From: Gemmatimonas groenlandica
GTDB lineage: Bacteria; Gemmatimonadota; Gemmatimonadetes; Gemmatimonadales; Gemmatimonadaceae
Assembly: GCF_013004105.1 (NCBI RefSeq)
Contig: NZ_CP053085.1
Span: forward strand, 2,170,001-2,234,000
Length of the DNA: 64,000 nt
Direction of reading: 5' to 3'
Made by a program: the position numbers and the translations under genes
Part shown: one piece after another, positions 1 to 9,030 of the stretch
How positions within the stretch are numbered: the stretch's first letter is position 1
How the letters are laid out: each line of letters opens with the position of its first letter
The notes under the pieces: generated by a model
The model's input: the letters and a program-made list of their open reading frames with translations, nothing else
The model's database searches: none
What the model was told of the DNA's origin: nothing

Positions 1-186
1 GGCGCCGCAACACTGCAGGCACTTCAGGCACGAGCGGGTGATCAGCTGATCGTGCTGGCGGGCGGCCACGTGCGCGCCGAGAACGTGCATCGCATTCTTG
101 AACTGAGCCACGTGCGTGAGGTTCACGCCCGCGCCACCGACCCCACCATTGTCCGTGACGTCGTGCGCGCACTGGCCACCCGTTAA
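1..186 (+). CDS. cutC: CutC family protein, C-terminal fragment
   Basis: The window opens inside a reading frame that runs from base 1 to a TAA at 184-186 (61 residues visible). The visible part has the pattern LAGGHVRAENVHRIL followed by a short gap and VREVHARA, which matches the C-terminal end of CutC TIM-barrel proteins (GGG/GGH-V-x-x-EN motif, then the conserved E-x-H-x-S/R-A strand). CutC proteins were first linked to copper tolerance; their biochemical activity is uncertain. The stop lies 14 bases before the GH20 start, so the two genes are probably cotranscribed. The family call rests on a short fragment and the 5' part is outside the window. Confidence 0.7.
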   Translation, partial: GAATLQALQARAGDQLIVLAGGHVRAENVHRILELSHVREVHARATDPTIVRDVVRALATR

Positions 187-200
187 GCCGAAGGAACAAC

Positions 201-1835
201 ATGCATCATCTGATCCTGGCCGCGCTGCTCGCGCTTCCCACCGCAGAAGCGGCCACCACCCGCGCGCTGCCGGCCGACAGCAGTACGTACGCCATTATTC
301 CGCGACCGGTCGTACTGACACCGAAGTCGGGCGCGTTCACGCTCACGGCGCGGACGGTGGTGCATGCCGACCCCGCGTTCACCGGCGTCGCGCGCCGCTT
401 TGCGCGGGACGTCGCCAACCCCACGGGCTTTGATCTCACCGTCGTCCGTCGCGCCACGGCAGGCAGCGCTGCGGCCGGTGGCATTGCGCTGATCCGCACA
501 CCGGCGCTCGGCCCCGAAGCCTACACGCTCGATGTGACGCCCACGGGTGTCGTGATCAAAGCCAGCGCACCGGCTGGCGCGTTCTACGGTCTCGAAACGC
601 TCAAGCAGCTGCTGCCCGTCGCGATCTACCGGGAGGCACCGCTCGGCAACACGGTGTGGCGCGCCGCGGCCGTGCACGTGGAAGACGCTCCGCGTTTCAC
701 GTGGCGCGGGTCGCACCTCGATGTCGCGCGGCATTTCGAGTCGAAGGAGTTCGTCAAGAAGTACATCGACCTGCTGGCGCGTCACAAGATGAACCGCTTC
801 CACTGGCATCTCACGGAAGATCAGGGCTGGCGCATCGAGATCAAGAAGTATCCGCTGCTCACCGAGCTCGGATCCTGCCGCGAGCAAACGCTCGTCGGCC
901 CGTACATCACGAATCCCAAGCCAAGCAACTTCGACGGCAAGCGACACTGCGGCTTCTACACGCAGGACGACATACGCGAAGTCGTGGCCTACGCCGCCGA
1001 GCGCATGATCACGGTGGTGCCGGAAATCGAAATGCCCGGGCACTCGCAGGCAGCGATCCATGCGTACCCGCGACTCTCGAGCCGGCCCGACTCGAGCCCC
1101 GGCGTGCTGCAGGTGTGGGGCGTGAGCGATTTCATCCTCAATCCCACCGACAGCACGGTGGCCTTCATGCAGGATGTGCTCACCGAAGTGCTGGCGCTGT
1201 TTCCGGGTCCGTTCATCCACATCGGCGGCGACGAAGCGGGCAAGGCGCAGTGGAAGGCGAATCCCGAAATTCAGGCCCGCATCAAGGCACTCGGGCTCAA
1301 AGACGAGCACGAGATGCAGAGCTGGTTCATCCGGCAGATGGACACGTTCCTCACCGCGCGCGGCCGACGCATGATTGGCTGGGATGAGATTCTCGAGGGC
1401 GGCCTGGCCGAGAACGCGACGGTGATGTCATGGCGCGGCATGGCCGGCGGTATCGCGGCCGCCAAGGCGAACCATGATGTCGTGATGGCGCCGGGCAGTC
1501 ATACGTACTTCGATCACTATCAGTCGCGCGATAAAACCAAGGAGCCGCTGGCGATCGGCGGCTTCACACCGATCGACAGCGTGTACGCTTTCGAACCCGT
1601 GCCGCCGCAACTCACGGCCGACGAGGCGAAGCACATTCTGGGTGCGCAGGCACAGCTCTGGGCGGAGTACATGCCCAACGCCAAGCACGTGGAGTACATG
1701 GCCTACCCGCGCATGGTGGCGCTGTCCGAAGTGCTCTGGAGCGCGAAGGGCCGTCGTGATTTCACAGACTTCAAAGGGCGCCTGCCCACGCACCTCGCGC
1801 GGCTGGACGCCCTTGATGTGAACTACCGAAAGTAG
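201..1835 (+). CDS. Secreted beta-N-acetylhexosaminidase, GH20
   Basis: A 544-residue exported glycoside hydrolase expected to release terminal N-acetylglucosamine or N-acetylgalactosamine from chitin-, glycan- or muropeptide-type oligosaccharides. It has an N-terminal signal peptide (residues 1-17, ending AEA), a GH20b N-terminal domain (about 30-165) and a GH20 TIM barrel (about 168-510). The catalytic Asp-Glu pair of the HIGGDEA motif is D344-E345, and the other family motifs WRGSHLDVARHF, NRFHWHLTEDQGWRIEIKKYP and VPEIEMPGHSQA are intact. Length is normal for the family. It follows the cutC fragment by 14 bases and stops one base before the convergent oxidoreductase gene ends. A second GH20 gene lies at 22024-23703; the two differ clearly in sequence, so they are paralogs rather than a recent duplication. 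Confidence 0.95.
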   Translation: MHHLILAALLALPTAEAATTRALPADSSTYAIIPRPVVLTPKSGAFTLTARTVVHADPAFTGVARRFARDVANPTGFDLTVVRRATAGSAAAGGIALIRTPALGPEAYTLDVTPTGVVIKASAPAGAFYGLETLKQLLPVAIYREAPLGNTVWRAAAVHVEDAPRFTWRGSHLDVARHFESKEFVKKYIDLLARHKMNRFHWHLTEDQGWRIEIKKYPLLTELGSCREQTLVGPYITNPKPSNFDGKRHCGFYTQDDIREVVAYAAERMITVVPEIEMPGHSQAAIHAYPRLSSRPDSSPGVLQVWGVSDFILNPTDSTVAFMQDVLTEVLALFPGPFIHIGGDEAGKAQWKANPEIQARIKALGLKDEHEMQSWFIRQMDTFLTARGRRMIGWDEILEGGLAENATVMSWRGMAGGIAAAKANHDVVMAPGSHTYFDHYQSRDKTKEPLAIGGFTPIDSVYAFEPVPPQLTADEAKHILGAQAQLWAEYMPNAKHVEYMAYPRMVALSEVLWSAKGRRDFTDFKGRLPTHLARLDALDVNYRK

Positions 1836-1836
1836 A

Positions 1837-3075
1837 CTACCGCGGCTTCCACGTCCCCTGCGCCACCTGCGGCACGAACTTGTCGATGTTGCGGGGCGGG
1901 AACTCGATGGTCTTGCCCTGCTCCGCACTCATGTACGCGGTCATGAGCAGCTTCACGACATCGAGCCCGTCGTGCCACGTGAGCGCCGGCTTCTCCTTGC
2001 CGAGGAAAGCGCGCACGAAGTGGCGGTCTTCCGCCTCGTAGCCGTAGGCGATGGCTTCGTTCACGACCACGGGCATCTGTCCAGTCTCCGCCATCTGCTT
2101 CTCGACGATGTCTTCGCCCGTCTTGCCCTTCACGGCGCGCGAGAAGAACAGATCGAGCCCTGACTCGAGCGAGTTCCACTTCATCGAGTACTCGGGGCCG
2201 AGCAATTCTGCGCTGAGACGCAGGCCGGGACCGACAAAGCTCCAACTCGTGGTCGCTTCGCCGATGGCCATACCGCCGTCGGGCGTTTCGAACTCGATCG
2301 TGACGCTGGCAAAGTCTTCCGACGGCTTCTTGAGATAGTCCACACCCATCGTCTTCTTGAGCTGCGCGGCGTACTCCTTGCGCGACCACTTCAGTGACGC
2401 GATGTGACCGGTCACGCGCTTCGGCACCAGCGTGGTGAGCGATTCACCAGGCGGCGTGAGCAGCTGGCGTACGACCAGCACCGAGTGGCACATCATGTCG
2501 TTCAACACGCCACCGCCCTGCTGCTCGCCGCTCCAGAACCAGGGGCCGTGCGGACCGCTGTGCTCTTCGGCCGCGCGTGCGAGATACGGACGACCGGTGT
2601 TCGCGGCGCCACGCTTCCAGATCAGGTTGTGGCCAACGCTCACCTGCGGCGAGAAGTACTGGTTCTCGAGGTAGCCGTGCATGATGCCGGCCTTCTCCAC
2701 CAGCTTGAGAATGTGCTTCGCTTCCGCCACGGTGCGCCCCAAGGGCTTCTCACAGGCGATGCCTTTGAGCGTCGCCTTGCCCGACGTCACGGCGGCACAA
2801 ATCTCTTCGACGTTTTCGATGCGCGCGTGATTCGGTCCGTTCAACCAGATCGCGTCGATCTTGGGGTCGCACACCATCTCCGTGATCGACTTGTACGCCT
2901 TGCATTCGCCGATATCGAGTTCGCGGGCGTACTTCGCGGCGGAGGCGGCGTTCTTCGCGTTGGGACTCCACACGCCGAGCACGTCGGCGTCGCGCACCTG
3001 CCGAAAGCCCTGCATGTGAAAACGCGCGTTGAAGCCGGATCCGATGAAACCGATACCGAGACGAGGAGAAGACAT
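1837..3075 (-). CDS. Gfo/Idh/MocA family oxidoreductase
   Basis: A 412-residue NAD(P)-dependent oxidoreductase of the Gfo/Idh/MocA superfamily, which oxidises or reduces sugars, inositols or related polyols. The N-terminal Rossmann fold starts at GIGFIGSGFNARFH (residues 7-20) and the conserved CEKPLGRT segment places the catalytic lysine at K110. A typical C-terminal substrate domain follows. There is no signal peptide, so it is cytoplasmic. It is the last gene of a minus-strand run that also contains a TIM-barrel isomerase (6205-7083), a pairing common in cyclitol and sugar catabolism, but the substrate cannot be read from sequence. The start sits 24 bases after the acyl-CoA ligase stop. 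Confidence 0.9.
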   Translation of the reverse strand: MSSPRLGIGFIGSGFNARFHMQGFRQVRDADVLGVWSPNAKNAASAAKYARELDIGECKAYKSITEMVCDPKIDAIWLNGPNHARIENVEEICAAVTSGKATLKGIACEKPLGRTVAEAKHILKLVEKAGIMHGYLENQYFSPQVSVGHNLIWKRGAANTGRPYLARAAEEHSGPHGPWFWSGEQQGGGVLNDMMCHSVLVVRQLLTPPGESLTTLVPKRVTGHIASLKWSRKEYAAQLKKTMGVDYLKKPSEDFASVTIEFETPDGGMAIGEATTSWSFVGPGLRLSAELLGPEYSMKWNSLESGLDLFFSRAVKGKTGEDIVEKQMAETGQMPVVVNEAIAYGYEAEDRHFVRAFLGKEKPALTWHDGLDVVKLLMTAYMSAEQGKTIEFPPRNIDKFVPQVAQGTWKPR

Positions 3076-3099
3076 GACGTTGAGCGAGGATGTTGAGAG

Positions 3100-4692
3100 T
3101 TAGGAGGAGGACGAGACGCGCCGTCGTTCCTGCTCGACGAGCACCCGGCGTAGAATCTTACCCGATGGCGACTTGGGAATCGCGTCCACGAACTCGACCT
3201 GGCGCACTTTCTTGTACGACGACACGCGCTCGGCAATGAACGCCATGACCTGATCGGCCGTAAGCGGCGCCCGCAGCACCACGAACGCCTTCGGGATCTC
3301 CCCGGCGTGCGGATCGGGCACCGGAATCACGGCCGCGTCGGCGATGGCCGGATGCCCCAGCAGCAGCGCCTCGAGCTCAGCCGGCGCCACCTGCAGCCCC
3401 TTGTACTTGATAAGCTCCTTCACGCGGTCAACGATTTTGTACCAGCCCAGTTCATCGACGACGGCGACATCACCCGTCTTGAACCAGCCGTCGTCGGTCA
3501 TGCAGGCGGCCGTCGCCTCCGGCTTGTTGAAGTACCCCTTCATCACCTGCGGACCGCGCATCCACAGCTCGCCACGTTCCCCAGGTTCGCAATCCAGGCC
3601 GGTGGCGGGATCCACCAGGCGGCACTCCGTGTTCGGCGCCGACGGTCCCACCGAGTCGAGCACAACGCGGCGGTCGTCCATGGGATGGAAGTGCGTGACG
3701 GGGCTTGTCTCGGTGAGACCGTACCCCTGCCGCACGGTGAGCCCCAGTCGATCCTGGCAAGCCGACGCGAGCTCCGCACCGAGTGGCGCCGCACCGCTGA
3801 ACAGATACTTGAGCTGCGACAAATCGTAGTTCGCCACGATCGGATGCTTCGCCATCGCCAGCAGGATCGGCGGCACGATGTTGGCCATGCGGACCTTGTG
3901 ATCCTGCAGCACGCGCAGCACCTGCTCGAGATCGAAGCGCGGCAGCGACACGATACACGCGCCCTGCCGCAGCGCGCCGCCCATCACCACCACCATCCCG
4001 TAGATGTGAAAGAACGGCAGCACGCCAAGCACGCGGCTGGTACTGTCGAGCACCTCGGTGATGGCCTGCATCTGTTGCAGATTCGCCACGATGTTGCGAT
4101 GCGTGAGCATCACGCCCTTGGGGATACCCGAGGTGCCGCTGGAGTACGGCAACGCCGCCACATCGGTGGCGGGGTCGATGTCCACGTCTGGTGGCGTATC
4201 ACCATGGGCGAACAGCTCGCGGTAGGGCGTCGCGCCGTCGGCCTCGCCGAACACGACGATCTCCCGCACCGTACTGGCGAGGCGCGCGGCGGCCGAGCAC
4301 TTCTCGAACAGCTCAGGGATGGTAAAAATCAGCATCGCTTCGCTGTCCGCGAACTGCGCGCCGATCTCTTCGGCGGTCGCGATCGGATTGACGGTGGAGC
4401 AGATCGCCCCGATCGACACCACCGCGTAGAACACCACGGGAAAGTCAGGGAGGTTTGGGCTGACGACTCCTACGACATCGCCTTTCTTGATGCCGTGCGC
4501 GTGCAAGCCGGCGGCGACATGCCGCACGGCATCAGCCAGCTGCGCGTACGTGTACGACTTTCCCGTGACGCCACAGATGATCGCGGGATGATCGGGGAAC
4601 TCCGACACGCGCCCGAGTACAAAGGGCACGAGCGGCGTATCGGGAATGTCAACGTCCGGATGCGGACTCCGGAGAATCTTGGCTTCACCCAT
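3100..4692 (-). CDS. Acyl-CoA ligase, 4-coumarate:CoA ligase-like (ANL superfamily)
   Basis: A 530-residue AMP-forming ligase that would activate a carboxylic acid to its acyl-CoA through an acyl-adenylate. ANL signatures appear in order: the P-loop SSGTSGIPKG (184-193), the A5 motif GYGLTETSPVTH, the A7/A8 region GWFKTGDVAVVDELGWYKIV followed by DRVKELIKYKGLQVAPAELE, and the C-terminal PKSPSGKILRR carrying the catalytic lysine. The KGLQVAP hinge and overall length are closest to plant-type 4CL and fatty-acid CoA ligases. No signal peptide. Substrate could be an aromatic or medium-chain acid; the window also encodes phenylacetate genes (paaYZ), but they lie about 59 kb away and no direct link is shown. 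Confidence 0.9.
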   Translation of the reverse strand: MGEAKILRSPHPDVDIPDTPLVPFVLGRVSEFPDHPAIICGVTGKSYTYAQLADAVRHVAAGLHAHGIKKGDVVGVVSPNLPDFPVVFYAVVSIGAICSTVNPIATAEEIGAQFADSEAMLIFTIPELFEKCSAAARLASTVREIVVFGEADGATPYRELFAHGDTPPDVDIDPATDVAALPYSSGTSGIPKGVMLTHRNIVANLQQMQAITEVLDSTSRVLGVLPFFHIYGMVVVMGGALRQGACIVSLPRFDLEQVLRVLQDHKVRMANIVPPILLAMAKHPIVANYDLSQLKYLFSGAAPLGAELASACQDRLGLTVRQGYGLTETSPVTHFHPMDDRRVVLDSVGPSAPNTECRLVDPATGLDCEPGERGELWMRGPQVMKGYFNKPEATAACMTDDGWFKTGDVAVVDELGWYKIVDRVKELIKYKGLQVAPAELEALLLGHPAIADAAVIPVPDPHAGEIPKAFVVLRAPLTADQVMAFIAERVSSYKKVRQVEFVDAIPKSPSGKILRRVLVEQERRRVSSSS

Positions 4693-4752
4693 GAACGGCT
4701 CCGGCAGGCGGGGGGACGGAGGTGCGTGTGGCGAAGCTACAGCTTCAGGCTG

Positions 4753-6201
4753 CTACCACAAGCCGACCTTGCCCTTCACCGATTCGATCAGCACCGCCGG
4801 GTCGTAGCCCACGCCCTGACGGAACACGAGCTGCACTTTCCGGATGTCGCTAATCCTGGCCGCGGGATTGCCATCGATGACCACGAGATCGGCCAGCTTG
4901 CCGGCCGCGATCGATCCCGTGAGGGCACCGCGCCCCAGGTACGTCGCGCCGTTCAATGTGCCGATGCGGATCGCCTCGAGCGGCGAGAATCCGGCTTCCA
5001 CCAGCAGCTCGAGCGCGCGCTGATTCGAGTACCCGGCGATCACCCCGCCACCACCCGTCGGATCGGTGCCAACGATGAGGGTGCCGCCGGCCTTGGCGAA
5101 GGCGCGCTCCATCGCCATGCCCTTGGGAAACGCCTTCGCGTAGACCGACTGCGTGTTGCGCTGGGTCGAGGCGTAGCGCTGCGCGAATTGCTCACGCAAC
5201 GGCTCGATGAGTACGTCGGTACCCGGCGGCATCGGCCGGCCCGGTGTGAACGTCTCGAAGATCGTGAGCGTGCTGGTCACGGCGATCTTCTTGTCGATCA
5301 GATATTTGAACAGCGCCTGCACCTCGGCGCCTTCGGGATCGGCCTGCGCCAACATGCTCTGGGCTGCGCCACCACGTCCGCTGCAGGTGTCGAGCTTCTT
5401 CCCCGGCACGAAGTCGTTCATGGCAAAGAAGCCATGCTCGAGATCATCGATGCCGGCATCGGCCGCTTCACGATAGGTCACTGAGCACAGATGGCCGGTG
5501 ATGTTGAGTCCGCGCTTGTGCGCCGCGTCGGCCGCCGCCTTGAGCTCATCGCGCGTGATGTTCATGTACGCCTTGAACGATGTCGCGCCCTGATCAGCCC
5601 AGTACTCCACCAGCTTGCGCGCCTCACTCGAGTCACGCAGGATCGTGACTTGATTGAAGCCCATGCCCGGCCCTTCGAGATACGGCGCCGTAGCGTCGAT
5701 CCATGGTCCCGGCTTCTCTCCGCGCGCGATCGCCTGCGCAATCAGCAGCTCGGCGAAGCCGTTCATGTTGCCACCGGTTCGCATGCTGGTCACACCGCCG
5801 GCGAGATACAGCCGCGAGAAGCTCTCGGTGAGATTGCCGTAGGTGCCCGCACCCACCGGGTAGTACAGGTGCTCGTGCACCATCACGAGCCCCGGTATCA
5901 CGCTCTTGCCAGCAAGATCCATGACCTGTGCGCCGGCCGGTATCGCCGTCGTGCTCGCTGCTCCGACCGCGGCGATGCGGCCATCGCGCACGATGATCGA
6001 CTGCCCGTCGCGTGCAGCCGCGCCGGTGCCGTCGATCACGCGCACGTTGGTCAGCGCGAGCACATTCGTGTCGACCTTCACGTACGAACGCGTGGCCGGA
6101 CCGACGGGAGCCCGCTGCGCCTTCACGGGCGTCATCACGGGCGCCGACAACGCGGCGGCAACGAGCGCAGCGACGCGACGTCGCATCATCGATCGAGACA
6201 T
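4753..6201 (-). CDS. Secreted amidohydrolase family protein
   Basis: A 482-residue metal-dependent hydrolase of the amidohydrolase superfamily (Amidohydro_1 type, imidazolonepropionase/prolidase-like). A signal peptide spans about residues 1-29. The first metal-binding motif is VHEHLYY (H109 and H111); further ligand strands are visible as NITGHLC, DLEHGF and the late GTDPTGGG aspartate. A small composite beta domain precedes and follows the barrel (VRVIDGTG near residue 54; GKLADLVVIDGNP near the end), which is typical. It is expected in the periplasm. The start is three bases after the stop of the isomerase gene, so the two are translationally close. Substrate unknown; related enzymes hydrolyse Xaa-Pro dipeptides or cyclic amides. 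Confidence 0.88.
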   Translation of the reverse strand: MSRSMMRRRVAALVAAALSAPVMTPVKAQRAPVGPATRSYVKVDTNVLALTNVRVIDGTGAAARDGQSIIVRDGRIAAVGAASTTAIPAGAQVMDLAGKSVIPGLVMVHEHLYYPVGAGTYGNLTESFSRLYLAGGVTSMRTGGNMNGFAELLIAQAIARGEKPGPWIDATAPYLEGPGMGFNQVTILRDSSEARKLVEYWADQGATSFKAYMNITRDELKAAADAAHKRGLNITGHLCSVTYREAADAGIDDLEHGFFAMNDFVPGKKLDTCSGRGGAAQSMLAQADPEGAEVQALFKYLIDKKIAVTSTLTIFETFTPGRPMPPGTDVLIEPLREQFAQRYASTQRNTQSVYAKAFPKGMAMERAFAKAGGTLIVGTDPTGGGGVIAGYSNQRALELLVEAGFSPLEAIRIGTLNGATYLGRGALTGSIAAGKLADLVVIDGNPAARISDIRKVQLVFRQGVGYDPAVLIESVKGKVGLW

Positions 6202-6204
6202 GAC

Positions 6205-7083
6205 TCAGTACTTGAGCATGGCCGCAGCGCTCGCCTTGATCGACGCCAGCGCATCGACCGGCTGATCGTGCTCGATGAACCAGTGCTTGAGGCCGAGCTT
6301 GCGGCCCTTGTCGAGCAGCATCTTGAAGTCGATCGTGCCGGCGCCTACATCGAGCATCTTCCGCTCGGGGGCGGCACTGGCATCCTTCACATGACAGCAG
6401 ATCACACGGCCCTTGTGCGCCGTCATGATTTCCAGAGGATCGCGACCGGCCTTCACCGCCCAGTACATGTCGAGCTCGAGCTTCACCAGCGACGCGTCGG
6501 TGTTCGACGTGAGAATTTCGTAGCCGGTCGTATCACCCACCGGCGCAAACTCGAAGTCGTGATTGTGATAGGCGAACTGCAACCCGGCCGTCTTGGCCTT
6601 CTGCGCGCCGGTGTTGAGCCGCTCCGACAACTTGAGCCAGTTGTCGCGCGACCCGCGATACGCGTTGCCCACGAACGGCACGATCACGATCTCATGGCCC
6701 ATCCCCTTCGCGCGATCGAAGATCGCCGGCCAGCCATCATCGGTGGCGGGCAGCGCTTCGTGCGTCGCGGGGGCGGTGAGCTTGTGCTGCTTGAGCAGCG
6801 CAGACCACCACGCCGGCGACTTGTCGTAGTAGCCGGCGAACTCGAGCTCGGTGATCCCAGCAGCGGCCACCGCCGCAATCGTGCCCTCGACGTCCTTCGA
6901 CAGCGCACTGCGCACCGTATACAGCTGCAACCCGATACGGCCGATGCGGCGACGTTCCGCGTCGTCGCCCGACGCCGCATGCGCCAGCGCCGGCAACACC
7001 GCACTGCCGGCAACTCCGGCGGCGAGCAACTGCAGCGCCTCACGACGCGAGAGCGCCGACTGGCTGAAGGAAGACAGGTCCAT
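6205..7083 (-). CDS. Sugar phosphate isomerase/epimerase (TIM barrel), exported
   Basis: A 292-residue AP-endonuclease-2-like TIM-barrel protein of the xylose-isomerase-like group (IolE/IolI/hydroxypyruvate-isomerase relatives). Metal and substrate residues sit in the usual segments: ELEFAGYY, YHNHDFEF, LELDMYWAVKAG, CHVKD and the terminal WFIEHDQP. I chose the ATG at 7083, two bases after the upstream stop; a longer frame to 7146 would run back into the GNAT gene. With this start the protein begins SRREALQLLAAGVAGSAVLPALAHA, a signal of Tat-like shape with a weak RR motif (SRRE). Members with such leaders usually act in the periplasm, often alongside Gfo/Idh/MocA enzymes such as the one at 1837-3075. 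Exact reaction unknown. Confidence 0.87.
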   Translation of the reverse strand: MDLSSFSQSALSRREALQLLAAGVAGSAVLPALAHAASGDDAERRRIGRIGLQLYTVRSALSKDVEGTIAAVAAAGITELEFAGYYDKSPAWWSALLKQHKLTAPATHEALPATDDGWPAIFDRAKGMGHEIVIVPFVGNAYRGSRDNWLKLSERLNTGAQKAKTAGLQFAYHNHDFEFAPVGDTTGYEILTSNTDASLVKLELDMYWAVKAGRDPLEIMTAHKGRVICCHVKDASAAPERKMLDVGAGTIDFKMLLDKGRKLGLKHWFIEHDQPVDALASIKASAAAMLKY

Positions 7084-7085
7084 GA

Positions 7086-7571
7086 TCAGAGTGCTCCGTT
7101 GGCGAGATGCGTCAGGGTGTCTCCCGTAACGCGGTACACGGTCCATTCATCCTGCGGGCGCGCGCCGAGCTTCTCGTAGAAACCGATGGCGTCCACGTTC
7201 CAGTCGAGCACCGACCACTCGAGACGCCCGCAATCGCGCGACACGGCTTGCTGTGCGAGATACTGCAGCAGCGCCTTGCCGATGCCATGACCGCGATACG
7301 CGGGACGCACGAACAGATCCTCGAGATAAATCCCGGGGCGCGCGAGAAAGGTCGAGAAGTTGTGAAAGAACAGTGCGAAGCCTGCCGACGCACCGTCCCA
7401 CTCGGCGATCACCACTTCCGCGTAGGGTCGCACACCGAACAACGCGGCATCGAGTAGCGCGTCGGTGGCAATGCACTCGTGGCGCAATTTCTCGTAGTCG
7501 GCCAAGCCTTCGATGAGCTCCCGGATCACGGGAACGTCTGCCCGCGTGGCGGGGCGCAGAACGAGCGACAT
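7086..7571 (-). CDS. GNAT family N-acetyltransferase (diamine acetyltransferase-like)
   Basis: A 161-residue cytoplasmic acetyl-CoA-dependent acetyltransferase. The acetyl-CoA-binding motif A is clear (LEDLFVRPAYRGHGIGKALL, about residues 85-104), followed by the motif B segment LDWNVDAIGFYEKLGA. The combination LEDLFVRP and EWSVLDWN-x-A-I-x-FYEKLGA is characteristic of the spermidine/spermine or thialysine acetyltransferase (SSAT) branch, so a polyamine or related primary amine is a reasonable substrate guess. It lies 14 bases after the DUF1499 gene and is separated by two bases from the next gene, pointing to one transcript. Confidence 0.9.
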   Translation of the reverse strand: MSLVLRPATRADVPVIRELIEGLADYEKLRHECIATDALLDAALFGVRPYAEVVIAEWDGASAGFALFFHNFSTFLARPGIYLEDLFVRPAYRGHGIGKALLQYLAQQAVSRDCGRLEWSVLDWNVDAIGFYEKLGARPQDEWTVYRVTGDTLTHLANGAL

Positions 7572-7585
7572 GCGGAGCGACTCCG

Positions 7586-8023
7586 TCAGTTCGATGTGGT
7601 CGCCGGAAGCGCCAGACGCGCCGAGAGCCGCGCGATGCGCTTGCGATTCACACCCAGGTCGCTGCGACCGAGCCGCGAAGCCGAGCGAAAGCGATACACG
7701 TGCGCGACTGGATCCACCACGATATCGACATCATCGACAAAGCGGAACACGAGGCTCTTGCACTCGGCGTGCAGATAGCCCTCACGTTCGGCCGTGATCG
7801 TGGTGCGCGGCTCCGCCAGCAGCGCGGCCTTGGCCCGGGCCAGGGCCGCCACCGGCGTGTCGGTGAAGGACACCGTCGGCACGCGCTGCGAGCTTCGCGT
7901 GGCCTCGGTGGAGACGCAATTCGGCGTGTCGGGACAGGGCGGCAGCACGTTGTCGCTGCCAACCTGCAGGGGCGGATGCCAATACAACGTTGCGAGCGAG
8001 GCCATGATCACCGTGCGGGTCAT
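7586..8023 (-). CDS. DUF1499 domain protein
   Basis: A 145-residue protein. I use the ATG at 8023, whose ATGA overlaps the TGA of the upstream gene by four bases; a longer frame to 8578 would lie almost wholly on top of that gene. The motif CPDTPNCVST near residues 30-39 is the hallmark of DUF1499, and the later part (FRFVDDVDIVVDP, then YRFRSASRLGRSDLGVNRKRI) is also typical of the family. DUF1499 proteins are often membrane-anchored or periplasmic; here the first 12 residues are only weakly hydrophobic, so localisation is unclear. Function of the family is unknown. Confidence 0.88.
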   Translation of the reverse strand: MTRTVIMASLATLYWHPPLQVGSDNVLPPCPDTPNCVSTEATRSSQRVPTVSFTDTPVAALARAKAALLAEPRTTITAEREGYLHAECKSLVFRFVDDVDIVVDPVAHVYRFRSASRLGRSDLGVNRKRIARLSARLALPATTSN

Positions 8024-8910
8024 CGTTTCACGAAGGTCCACTTCCTGGTGGAGCGCGTGAGGATCGCGTCGTACTCGCGCGTCCGCACCCGCACCTCCGG
8101 CAACACATCGATCGCCAGTCGCGCCAACATCAACTCTGTCAGCAGCGGAATACGGACCTCGCTGCTCTCGAGCGTATACGTCGAGCCGCCCACCGGAATG
8201 GAAACGACCCGCATCTTCGGCGTGCTCGACGCGTGTCCCAATTCCCGCATGCCGTCGCTCGACATCTGGATCAACGAGTCGCCGCCGACCACCGCGCGCT
8301 CCGGACTGTTTGCCGACGGCACGAACCACACTTCGGTGAAATTCTTCTGCGCGAGCGTGACCGGCACGAACTGGCCAAGCCCATTCCCCGGTGCGGTGGC
8401 GGCGAGGCCTCGCAGCAAGGCGCGGGCGGTGCCACTGGCCAGCACCGTATCCACCGGATCGCGCACCACTATGCCACTGCGCGAGTCGGGTGTGGGACCG
8501 GGATTGCGCAGGGCGAACTGGACCTTCACCTGCATGCCGGGGGGCGTATCGGTGAGCTCCCCGAAGATGCCGCGCCACTCGTTCTTCTGCTTGATGCAGG
8601 TGAGCGACCAGCCGCGCTCCACGCCGCCGAGGGCGCCGGCGCGCAGTGCGTTCACAGTGGCCTCGAGGCAGCGCAGATAGCCGATCACGTCGACGGCGCG
8701 CGACTCGCGTTCGGCGAACAGCCCCTCGAAGGTGGTCGGCACCTTGGTGAAATCCGGCAGCTTTTGCGCGGGCATTTTGGGCGCCGTGGCGGCCTTCGGT
8801 TTCGCACCACCAGTCGAGCCGCCCGTCGCTTGCGCGGGCAGCACGGAGACAGCGGCACAGGCGACGCTCAGGGCAAGCGCTTCAAAAAGTCGACGAGCAG
8901 CGGAAGTCAT
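8020..8910 (-). CDS. Secreted protein of unknown function
   Basis: A 296-residue protein with an N-terminal signal peptide (about residues 1-28, ending AQA) followed by a Gly/Pro/Lys-rich linker and a folded part with one CLE and one CIK cysteine (near residues 82 and 106), which may form a disulfide in the periplasm. I do not recognise the family. It is the first gene of the minus-strand run that continues to 1837, and it is translationally coupled to the DUF1499 gene by a four-base overlap, so those two probably act together. The promoter of the run should lie in 8911-9030. Confidence 0.72.
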   Translation of the reverse strand: MTSAARRLFEALALSVACAAVSVLPAQATGGSTGGAKPKAATAPKMPAQKLPDFTKVPTTFEGLFAERESRAVDVIGYLRCLEATVNALRAGALGGVERGWSLTCIKQKNEWRGIFGELTDTPPGMQVKVQFALRNPGPTPDSRSGIVVRDPVDTVLASGTARALLRGLAATAPGNGLGQFVPVTLAQKNFTEVWFVPSANSPERAVVGGDSLIQMSSDGMRELGHASSTPKMRVVSIPVGGSTYTLESSEVRIPLLTELMLARLAIDVLPEVRVRTREYDAILTRSTRKWTFVKR

Positions 8911-9030
8911 GACGGCAGGCTGGGGAGTCAGAATAACCAGTGGAATCTAGCCACCTTTGCCAATCGTCGTACACTTCCTGACGACTGAAGAAGGTTCCAT
9001 GCCTCCCTCCCCTCCCGCTCCGAGACGCTG
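8911..9030. promoter_or_regulatory. Divergent intergenic region
   Basis: This 120-base gap separates the minus-strand run (starting at 8910) from the plus-strand hydrolase (starting at 9031), so both promoters should be here. A short dyad GTCGT...ACGAC is visible around 8967-8985. I could not assign convincing -35/-10 boxes. Confidence 0.4.

Noticed and set aside
3307-5484. 725-residue open frame on the plus strand
   Set aside because: It lies opposite the acyl-CoA ligase and amidohydrolase genes, is dominated by Arg/His/Ala as expected of an antisense frame in GC-rich DNA, and has no domain pattern.
5491-7179. 562-residue plus-strand frame
   Set aside because: Antisense shadow of the amidohydrolase and isomerase genes, with Arg/His-rich composition and no motif.
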